A DNA stretch of 7,676 nt from contig DRLE01000255.1 in assembly GCA_011051475.1 (NCBI GenBank), forward strand, positions 1 to 7,676, given 5' to 3'. Source of the DNA: Gammaproteobacteria bacterium (lineage in GTDB: Bacteria > Pseudomonadota > Gammaproteobacteria > SZUA-229). Shown here in pieces: positions 1 through 4,945 of the stretch. The position numbers and the translations under genes are program-made. Numbering within the stretch: the first letter of the stretch is position 1; the number at the start of each line of letters is the position of its first letter. Under the pieces are notes generated by a model. That model was not told the origin of the DNA. It was given only the letters and a program-made list of their open reading frames with translations, and searched no databases.

Positions 1-146
1 AGAACCAGGTATTGAGCGAAAGCGCCATAGCATTGCTGACGGCTGAAGGTTTCAAGGTATGTCTGCCCGGGTTGATACCGGTCAATGACGCCGGTATCAG
101 TTTCGGGCAGATTATTGAATATGGTTATAACGATCAAAAGCCTTAA
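1..146 (+). CDS. hypF: Carbamoyltransferase HypF, C-terminal end (partial)
   Basis: Only the last 47 or so codons are present, read in the frame starting at base 3 and ending at TAA 144-146. HypF takes the carbamoyl group of carbamoyl phosphate and, with ATP, transfers it to the C-terminal cysteine of HypE, the first step in making the cyanide ligands of [NiFe] hydrogenase. The visible peptide runs from NQVLSESAIALL through EGFKVCLPGLIPVNDAGIS to FGQIIEYGYNDQKP. The pattern leucine-rich helix, EGF-V-LP, then NDAGISFGQ matches the extreme C-terminus of HypF (P-NDGG-S-GQ in relatives), within the YrdC/Kae1-like part. The next complete gene being hypE strongly supports the call. The last proline codon and the stop lie inside the left arm of the repeat at 143-254, so the native C-terminus may have been altered by the repeat. 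The catalytic regions are outside the window. Confidence 0.85.
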   Translation, partial: NQVLSESAIALLTAEGFKVCLPGLIPVNDAGISFGQIIEYGYNDQKP

Positions 147-254
147 CCACAGAGGACACAGAGGTACACAGAGTTTTTTTATTTTTTAGCGCCGAAGGCG
201 CAAAAAAACAAACAAAAGTTTTCCTCTGTGTACCTCTGTGTCCTCTGTGGTTAA
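143..254. repeat. Intergenic palindromic repeat, perfect 31-bp arms (CAGAGG family, copy 1)
   Basis: The left arm (143-173) and right arm (224-254) are exact reverse complements over 31 bp. The arm core is ACCACAGAGG followed by further CAGAG steps. The 50-bp centre is AT-rich and holds a small hairpin: GCGCC (189-193), loop GAA, GGCGC (197-201), flanked by a T run (182-187) that can pair with an A run (203-208). There is no transposase or coding content. It fills nearly all the space between hypF and hypE and carries the hypF stop codon. Transcribed RNA could form a very stable stem. From memory, similar CCACAGAGGACACAGAGG-like sequences recur between genes of many environmental bacteria and produce spurious peptides such as NHRGHRGTQR; I could not check this. 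It resembles a MITE or REP-like non-autonomous element. Confidence 0.9.
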
Positions 255-287
255 AACAAAAACATACAAACCCACAAGAACCCAACC

Positions 288-1289
288 ATGCAAGACACCC
301 ACATATCACTGGCCCACGGTAATGGCGGGCGCTATATGCGCGAGCTGATCGAAGAGTTGTTCGCGAAATATCTTGGCAATCCCGAACTGGACGTACAGGC
401 CGACGCAGCGACTATCAATCCCGGCGACGGCCAGCTGCTGTTTACCACCGATGGCTTTACCGTGCAGCCGCTGGAGTTCCCTGGCGGCAATATCGGTTCG
501 CTGGCGGTGCATGGCACCGCCAATGACCTGGCCGTGGCCGGCGCCGTACCGAAGTACCTCAGCCTGAATGCCTTTATCGAGGAAGGCATGGAAATCGCCG
601 TGCTGGAGCGCATTATCCGCTCACTGGCCGAAGCGGCCGCCGCCATCGATGTAAAAGTGGTTGCCGGCGACACCAAGGTGCTGCGCCGCGGTGAAGGTGG
701 CGGCCTTTATCTTGCTACGGCCGGCATTGGCGTTCGCCAGGGCGCGACCATGAGTATCGGCAATATCCAGGATGGTGACGCCATTGTGGTCAGCGGCCCG
801 GTGGGCGACCACGGTATTGCCGTGATGCTGGCGCGTGAGGAATTCGGCCTGCAGGGGGATATACAGTCCGATGCCGCAAGCGTTCTGAACCTGACAACCC
901 GCGCGCTGCAATTTGACGGTCTGCATTTTATGCGCGACCCCACCCGCGGCGGTATTGCCACGGTGTGCAGCGAAATCCAGCGCGCCACCGGCATGGGCAT
1001 ACGCCTGCAGGAAAACGATCTGCCTGTACGCGATGCCGTACAGTCGGTCTGCGACATGCTCGGTTATGACCCGATGTATCTTGCCTGCGAAGGTCGCGTT
1101 GTCGCCTTTATCGAAGCCGGGCAGGCGGACGACCTGCTGCAGGCGTGGAAAAGGATCGATGAAGGCCGGGAGGCGGCGATTATTGGCAGCGTGGACAGAA
1201 ATATTCAGCAGGTAATTATGCAGACCGAACTAGGCGGCGAACGCCTGCTCGACGAGCTGGAAGATGACCCGCTGCCGCGCATATGCTGA
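288..1289 (+). CDS. hypE: Hydrogenase expression/formation protein HypE
   Basis: HypE is a cytoplasmic ATP-dependent dehydratase. It accepts a carbamoyl group from HypF on its C-terminal cysteine, converts it to thiocyanate, and passes the cyanide to the iron held by HypC-HypD. The 333-residue length is normal. Near the N-terminus is AHGNGG (9-14), followed by TTDGF (53-57), VHGTANDLAVAGA (74-86) and VAGDTKV (125-131), which are the PurM/AIRS-type ATP- and metal-binding segments. DPTRGG (217-222) lies in the C-terminal AIRS domain. The protein ends in PRIC, so the acceptor Cys333 is the last residue, as required. ATG 288 is chosen because the family N-terminus begins just before HGNGG. No good Shine-Dalgarno sequence precedes it (only an AAGAA-like stretch). 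It lies 141 bp after hypF, separated by the palindromic repeat. hypC and hypD are not between them and must lie elsewhere. Confidence 0.97.
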   Translation: MQDTHISLAHGNGGRYMRELIEELFAKYLGNPELDVQADAATINPGDGQLLFTTDGFTVQPLEFPGGNIGSLAVHGTANDLAVAGAVPKYLSLNAFIEEGMEIAVLERIIRSLAEAAAAIDVKVVAGDTKVLRRGEGGGLYLATAGIGVRQGATMSIGNIQDGDAIVVSGPVGDHGIAVMLAREEFGLQGDIQSDAASVLNLTTRALQFDGLHFMRDPTRGGIATVCSEIQRATGMGIRLQENDLPVRDAVQSVCDMLGYDPMYLACEGRVVAFIEAGQADDLLQAWKRIDEGREAAIIGSVDRNIQQVIMQTELGGERLLDELEDDPLPRIC

Positions 1290-1306
1290 GATCAACTCTA
1301 TATGAC

Positions 1307-1323
1307 TCGAAGGATTCGATTTT
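1307..1323. terminator. Possible weak terminator hairpin after hypE
   Basis: TCGAA (1307-1311), loop GGA, TTCGA (1315-1319) is followed by TTTT (1320-1323), 18 bases after the hypE stop. The stem is only 5 bp with two G-C pairs, so it is weak. Its position between converging genes fits termination, but it could be chance. Confidence 0.3.
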
Positions 1324-1338
1324 CATGCAATGCAGGTG

Positions 1339-1731
1339 CTAACCCTGCCGGCGCTCGGCGAGGACACCGGGCAGCGAAGCCAGAAAATAGCCGACAAAAC
1401 CGATAATGACCGAGTACACCGGCATCCACACAAAAATCAGTGCCGAGGTGGAACTCCCGGTGCGCGTGCCCTGCCAGTCGGTATACCAGGTAAAGTGATA
1501 GAAAACGCTGAAAGCAATCGCTGCAAGCATAAACCCGTAGGCGGCATACAGGCGCTTTATCGAGCCTGAGCTGACTGCCCTGTCAATAAAATAGTAGCTG
1601 AGATAAAGCGGCAGCGAGGTCCATATTATAAAGGGGTTAAGCAGAATATCGGCCAGCACATACAATGCAAAGGCCGTTACCAGAAGGATGGCCAGGGACA
1701 GCCTGCGATGCCTGTTAACCGGTAGTTTCAT
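1339..1731 (-). CDS. Small multi-pass membrane protein of unknown function
   Basis: I do not recognise the family. The 130-residue product is strongly hydrophobic, with about four predicted membrane segments: roughly residues 11-31, 33-50, 62-81 and 98-122. The N-terminus is basic (KLPVNRHRR) and the C-terminus ends in ERRQG, so both ends are probably cytoplasmic. Aromatic residues cluster in the second and third helices (LPLYLSYYFI and the segment around FYHFTWYTDW). No catalytic motif stands out. ATG at 1731 is supported by AAAGG about 7 bases upstream (complement of 1738-1742). The gene converges on hypE and diverges from the antiporter, so it is probably its own transcription unit. It is credible because of its hydrophobic pattern, ribosome site and lack of a competing reading frame, but it is a hypothetical protein. 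Confidence 0.7.
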   Translation of the reverse strand: MKLPVNRHRRLSLAILLVTAFALYVLADILLNPFIIWTSLPLYLSYYFIDRAVSSGSIKRLYAAYGFMLAAIAFSVFYHFTWYTDWQGTRTGSSTSALIFVWMPVYSVIIGFVGYFLASLPGVLAERRQG

Positions 1732-1879
1732 TACGCGCCTTTATGCCATGCGTCATTCGGGAAAATCCTGAACATGCGACTATCCTTTGTTGTCAGTACC
1801 TGATTCAACAATAGCAGGCGTACAGAACTTTTAAAGTAAATAGCATAGCTTTTACCTGCCATTATTATAAACTCATCAC
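1732..1879. other. Divergent intergenic region, antiporter / small membrane gene
   Basis: This 148-bp AT-rich gap lies between the divergent starts at 1731 (minus) and 1880 (plus), so it should hold promoters for both. I see no convincing -35/-10 pair. TATTAT/TATAAA-like bases at 1863-1871 are only about 10 bases from the antiporter ATG and have no -35 partner. No palindrome or operator stands out. Confidence 0.4.
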
Positions 1880-3097
1880 ATGCAAGCGCATACTTTCTTC
1901 CTTTATCTGCTGATTATTCTGCTCACCGCCAGAATTTTCGCGGAGCTTGCCGTGCGCATGAAGTCACCTTCGGTGATCGGCGAACTGTTCGCCGGTATTG
2001 TTATTGGTCCCTCCCTGTTCGGCTGGATACAGCCCGTTGAGGCACTGAAGCTGATGGCCGAAATCGGCATTATCCTGCTGCTGTTCGAAGTCGGCCTGGA
2101 AACCGATGTGCGCCGGCTGATTAACAGTGGTTCCAAATCCGTGGTCGTAGCCGTGATCGGTTTTTTTACCCCCCTGCTGCTTGGCTACGCGATATCCTAT
2201 TACCTTTTCGATCTTTCGCTTCTGGTCTCGTTGTTTATCGGCGGCACGCTTACCGCTACCAGTATCGGCATTACCATCAGGGTACTGAAGGATATTCGTT
2301 TCAACAACTCCAGCGAAGGCCAGATCGTGCTGGGCGCCGCAGTTATCGATGACGTCCTCGGGGTTGTCCTGCTGGCCCTGCTTTACGAGTTTTCCACCAG
2401 CGGCGGCATCAACTGGGTGAACACCGGCAAGGTGATTATATTCGTTATCAGTTTCTTTGTTCTGGCGCCGCTCATGGCGAAGCTCATCTCCGTGATTATC
2501 CGCCACTTCAATGAAACCAGTGAAATCCCCGGCCTGTTGCCGACCACCATTGTCTCACTGGTGCTGTTTTTTGCCTGGCTGGCACACGCGGTGGGCGCAC
2601 CGGAACTGCTGGGCGGTTTTGCCGCGGGTATTGCCCTGTCACGGCGCTTCTTTCTTCCTCTGGGTACCATTCTTCGCACCGACGAGAGTTTCGCCCGCAC
2701 CATCGAAGAACAGATGCAGCCGATTATCAGCCTGTTCACCCCGATATTTTTTGTCGTCGTTGGCCTGTCAATCAATCTGCGCGCTATCGACTGGGGCTCG
2801 CCGGACGTCTGGATATTCTCCCTGTTACTGCTGCTGACCGCTATTGCCGGCAAACTGATCGGCCCGCTGTTTATCCGCGAGAACAACTATTCACGCCTGA
2901 TGATCGGCATGTCGATGATTCCGCGCGGCGAGGTCGGCCTGATTTTTGCCGAGCTGGGGCGTTTGAGTAATATATTCAATAACCAGATTCACGCTGCCCT
3001 GGTTATTGTTATTGTACTGACGACCATTATTCCACCCTTCACCATGAAGTGGTTCTTCAAGCGATATTCTCACAAGCTGCTGACATTCAACCCGTGA
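1880..3097 (+). CDS. CPA2-family monovalent cation/proton antiporter (no RCK/TrkA domain)
   Basis: This is an inner-membrane Na+ or K+/H+ exchanger of the cation:proton antiporter-2 type. The 405 residues are almost wholly hydrophobic, about 12-13 helices. The N-terminus has the family pattern around SPSVIGELFAGIVIGPSLFG (29-48), and the ion-binding aspartate pair lies in VIDDVLG at D157-D158, the arrangement of electrogenic CPA2 members such as NapA. A later helix carries PRGEVGLIFAELG (348-360). The protein stops soon after the last helix (KWFFKRYSHKLLTFNP), so the TrkA-N/RCK domains of KefB/KefC/YbaL-type proteins are absent and the length is like NapA or GerN. ATG 1880 gives the expected short N-terminus, but no Shine-Dalgarno sequence is visible. 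It appears monocistronic, and ion specificity cannot be read from the sequence. Confidence 0.92.
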   Translation: MQAHTFFLYLLIILLTARIFAELAVRMKSPSVIGELFAGIVIGPSLFGWIQPVEALKLMAEIGIILLLFEVGLETDVRRLINSGSKSVVVAVIGFFTPLLLGYAISYYLFDLSLLVSLFIGGTLTATSIGITIRVLKDIRFNNSSEGQIVLGAAVIDDVLGVVLLALLYEFSTSGGINWVNTGKVIIFVISFFVLAPLMAKLISVIIRHFNETSEIPGLLPTTIVSLVLFFAWLAHAVGAPELLGGFAAGIALSRRFFLPLGTILRTDESFARTIEEQMQPIISLFTPIFFVVVGLSINLRAIDWGSPDVWIFSLLLLLTAIAGKLIGPLFIRENNYSRLMIGMSMIPRGEVGLIFAELGRLSNIFNNQIHAALVIVIVLTTIIPPFTMKWFFKRYSHKLLTFNP

Positions 3098-3113
3098 AAA
3101 TCTCTGGCACGGG
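3091..3113. other. Short hairpin overlapping the antiporter stop
   Basis: CCCGTG (3091-3096) and CACGGG (3108-3113) form a perfect 6-bp stem around an 11-base loop that starts with the last base of the stop codon. No T run follows, so it is not a classical intrinsic terminator. It may protect the 3' end of the transcript or be chance. Confidence 0.25.
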
Positions 3114-3168
3114 AAAAGACCGAGTATGCCCAGCGTTCGAGATCGGACAGCAGGTGGCAAGTCTTTTC

Positions 3169-3361
3169 AAAGCTGAACCGCAGAGGCGCAGAGAAAAACG
3201 GAATTGTGTTATTAGGTGTCGTTGCTGGCATGGTTGTAGGCCCGCATAAGGCTTTGCCGTTGCGGGCGAAAGCCGGTAACGTATATTTACTTCACTGTGC
3301 TCGCAAGGACGGCTAGCAAGAAGAATAAAAAAAACTCTGCGTCTCTGCGGTTCAGCTTTTA
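3169..3361. repeat. Intergenic palindromic repeat, 25-bp arms (CAGAGG family, copy 2)
   Basis: The left arm (3169-3193) and right arm (3335-3359) are inverted copies matching at 24 of 25 positions; the mismatch is a C/T difference in the CAGAGGCG/CAGAGACG step. The arm core ACCGCAGAGG resembles ACCACAGAGG in the repeat at 143-254. The right end, CTCTGCGGTTCAGCTTTTA (3343-3361), is identical over 19 bases to the end of the repeat at 7355-7508. The 141-bp centre holds a REP-like palindrome (3236-3267) and an A8 run (3327-3334). The right edge is 4 bases from the cbpM stop, so the element sits between the 3' ends of the antiporter gene and cbpM. There is no coding content. Confidence 0.88.
3236..3267 (+). 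repeat. REP-like palindrome with GTAG head
   Basis: GTAG (3236-3239) is directly followed by a 7-bp perfect stem, GCCCGCA (3240-3246) with TGCGGGC (3261-3267). An inner stem GGC/GCC (3250-3252 and 3256-3258) lies around TTT. A GTAG tetranucleotide, a GC-rich stem with an internal bulge and an ATAAGGC interior are the architecture of bacterial REP elements, which are mobilised by RAYT transposases. The E. coli REP consensus has a similar GCC-GATAAGGC opening. No RAYT gene is in the window. A single copy here prevents confirmation of a family. Confidence 0.5.
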
Positions 3362-3365
3362 CGCT

Positions 3366-3686
3366 TTAATAACGATCACCCATCAACGAAAGCCTGGAAC
3401 GCATACGTTCCATTTCGTCCATCAGATCCAGCACCATGGCAATACCGGCAAGATTGATACCCAGATCGCGCTGCAGACGTCTGGCGGTACGCACCCGGCG
3501 GATGCTCATGCCATTGAAACACCAGTGTGTGTTCTGCACGCCACTGGGCTCGATAATACCTTCATTCACCAGGTCGATAATATACTCGGCATGTACCGAG
3601 CAGGCATCGCAGAGCTGGCGCAGGCTGAGGCTGCTTTCATTTTCAATAATGTCACCGCTGAGGATGTCTGTTGTCCTGTTTACCAT
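3366..3686 (-). CDS. cbpM: Chaperone modulatory protein CbpM
   Basis: CbpM binds the J-domain of CbpA and restrains its co-chaperone activity; it is a small cytoplasmic MerR-like helix-turn-helix protein. The 106 residues match the family length (about 100). The middle part, LSLRQLCDACSVHAEYIIDLVNEGIIEPSG (about 20-49), is the helix-turn-helix/wing region, followed by a basic segment SIRRVRTARRLQRDLGIN and a helical tail LAGIAMVLDLMDEMERMRSR, typical of CbpM. Its ATG is 3 bases after the cbpA stop, and its GGGGGT ribosome site lies within the last cbpA codons, so the two are cotranscribed and probably translationally coupled. The reading frame stops 4 bases before the palindromic repeat at 3169-3361. 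Confidence 0.9.
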   Translation of the reverse strand: MVNRTTDILSGDIIENESSLSLRQLCDACSVHAEYIIDLVNEGIIEPSGVQNTHWCFNGMSIRRVRTARRLQRDLGINLAGIAMVLDLMDEMERMRSRLSLMGDRY

Positions 3687-3689
3687 GAG

Positions 3690-4703
3690 CTACACCCCCA
3701 GTTTCGCGCGTGGGTTAAACGACTTGAATGTGTCTCGCATTTTTTCATACACCGCTTTTTCATCGTCTGTTTTCGCCGCCGGTGTTTCGATCTGCAGGAT
3801 TACATACAGATCACCGGCCGTGCCTGATTTCGAACCGGCGGGTATGCCCCGTCCTTTCAGGCGCATCTTGCTGCCATTGGCGCTGCCGGCCTTGATCTTC
3901 ATATCAACGATACCGCCGGGCGTCGGGACTTTGACTTTTGCCCCCAGCGCCGCTTCCCAGGGCGTAATCGGCAGGTCAAGATAGATATCCCGACCGTCCA
4001 CACGATATATGCTGTGCGGATTGAATTCAACCTGCAGATACAGGTCGCCCGGCTTGCCTTCACCGACACCGGGATTACCCTGGCCGGCCAGGCGTATGGT
4101 CTGGCCCTGCTTGATACCCCTGGGAATATTGACCTTTAGCACGCGCTCCTTGTTGACCACATGGCCGCTGGCATCCACCGTTGGCACACGCAGACTGATG
4201 GAGCGGGTATTGCCCTGCATGGCATCTTCCAGATCGATCAGTATTTTTGCGTGATGATCACTGCCCTTGGCATTAAAGCCCGACTGGCGACGGCTGCCAC
4301 CGGCAGTCCGGCTCTGGCGAAAACCGCCACCGAACAGGGACTCGAAGAAATCGCTGTAAGCCGAAGCATCTTCAGCATCGAAGCCGCCGCTGCTGTAGCC
4401 ACCACCGTAACCGTCTGTATAGCCACCACCACCGAATTCAAACCCGGCATCCCATCCCGGCGGCGCATTGAAATCCTGCCCGTTTTTCCAGTTGGCACCC
4501 AGCTGGTCGTAGGCGGCACGTTTTTCGGGATCTTTTAATACCTCATAGGCCTCGCCAACCTCCTTGAAGCGCGCTTCGGCGTCAGCCTCCTTGCTTACAT
4601 CCGGATGGTACTTGCGCGCCAGCTTGCGATAGGCGCGCTTGATCTCATCCTGGGTAGCGTCACGCTTGACGCCCATAATTTCATAATAATCTTTATATTC
4701 CAT
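3690..4703 (-). CDS. cbpA: Curved-DNA-binding protein / class-B DnaJ-like co-chaperone CbpA
   Basis: CbpA is a cytoplasmic J-domain protein that stimulates the ATPase of DnaK; in E. coli it also binds curved DNA. The 337 residues begin with a complete J-domain (about 5-70) including HPD at 33-35 and the helix IV segment KDPEKRAAYDQLG. A glycine/phenylalanine-rich linker follows (about 85-140, with GGGYTDGYGGGYSSGG). No CXXCXGXG zinc-finger repeats are present, which separates it from DnaJ (class A). Two beta-barrel C-terminal domains follow, with IPRGIKQGQTIRLAGQGNPG and a later GSANGSKMRLKGRGIPAG as the family repeats. Length is close to the usual 300-340. The ATG at 4703 is fixed by the J-domain start. 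GGAG lies 14 bases upstream, which is far. A sigma-32-like promoter precedes it, and cbpM follows 3 bases after the stop. Confidence 0.95.
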   Translation of the reverse strand: MEYKDYYEIMGVKRDATQDEIKRAYRKLARKYHPDVSKEADAEARFKEVGEAYEVLKDPEKRAAYDQLGANWKNGQDFNAPPGWDAGFEFGGGGYTDGYGGGYSSGGFDAEDASAYSDFFESLFGGGFRQSRTAGGSRRQSGFNAKGSDHHAKILIDLEDAMQGNTRSISLRVPTVDASGHVVNKERVLKVNIPRGIKQGQTIRLAGQGNPGVGEGKPGDLYLQVEFNPHSIYRVDGRDIYLDLPITPWEAALGAKVKVPTPGGIVDMKIKAGSANGSKMRLKGRGIPAGSKSGTAGDLYVILQIETPAAKTDDEKAVYEKMRDTFKSFNPRAKLGV

Positions 4704-4945
4704 GGTTATTCAAACCACTCCGGCAATTTTGTTGTAGCTGTTTCTGGGTATTTACTGTATTCAAACTTCATCAATGCTAGATGGGGGTACTCTACAACGA
4801 TTTCAATCAGACAACAGAAAAAACAGCCCGTAACAACATAATATTTGCCTTACATCATGATTTGCCTTTTTTATCAGCCATGGCAGTTGAAATTTGCGGT
4901 TGTCAGGCGTAGTTTGTCGGTTTACCTGCAATCCTGTGAACGGCC
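4704..4945. other. Divergent intergenic region, cbpA / ppsA
   Basis: This 242-bp AT-rich gap carries the heat-shock-type promoter for cbpA. On the plus strand, CATAAT at 4837-4842 resembles a sigma-70 -10 box but its -35 region (CAGAAA) is poor. TTGAAA at 4887-4892 has only a weak -10 (TAGTTT) 17 bases on. Either might serve ppsA; neither is convincing. A 10-codon reading frame beginning at ATG 4880 ends before ppsA and has no clear ribosome site. No riboswitch or large palindrome is seen. Confidence 0.45.
4779..4807 (-). promoter_or_regulatory. Probable sigma-32 (RpoH) heat-shock promoter of cbpAM
   Basis: On the minus strand, ATTGAAA (4807-4801) is followed after 14 bases by CCCCATCT (4786-4779). 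This matches the sigma-32 consensus CTTGAAA, 13-15 bases, CCCCATNT, in 6 of 7 bases of the -35 and all 8 positions of the -10. It points at cbpA, and a start near 4770 would give a leader of about 65-70 bases. The rest of the gap has no competing sigma-70 site for cbpA of similar quality. Confidence 0.75.

Noticed and set aside
143..254. Intrinsic terminator for hypF
   Set aside because: The stem is long enough, but the right arm is followed by TTAAAAC rather than a T run, so classical termination is not supported.
112..309. 65-codon minus-strand reading frame with NHRGHRGTQR-like peptide
   Set aside because: It lies almost entirely within the palindromic repeat, and its amino-acid pattern is a by-product of the CAGAGG units.
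3194..3334. Centre of the second palindrome as a small RNA gene or CRISPR-like unit
   Set aside because: No promoter, terminator or regularly spaced direct repeats; the only structure is a REP-like palindrome.
3297..3827. Long plus-strand reading frame of 176 codons
   Set aside because: It is the antisense shadow of cbpM and the end of cbpA; the composition is not protein-like and the minus-strand genes have clear family motifs.
4880..4912. Upstream 10-codon reading frame (MAVEICGCQA) before ppsA
   Set aside because: No ribosome site, no run of regulatory codons, and no paired hairpins that would suggest attenuation.
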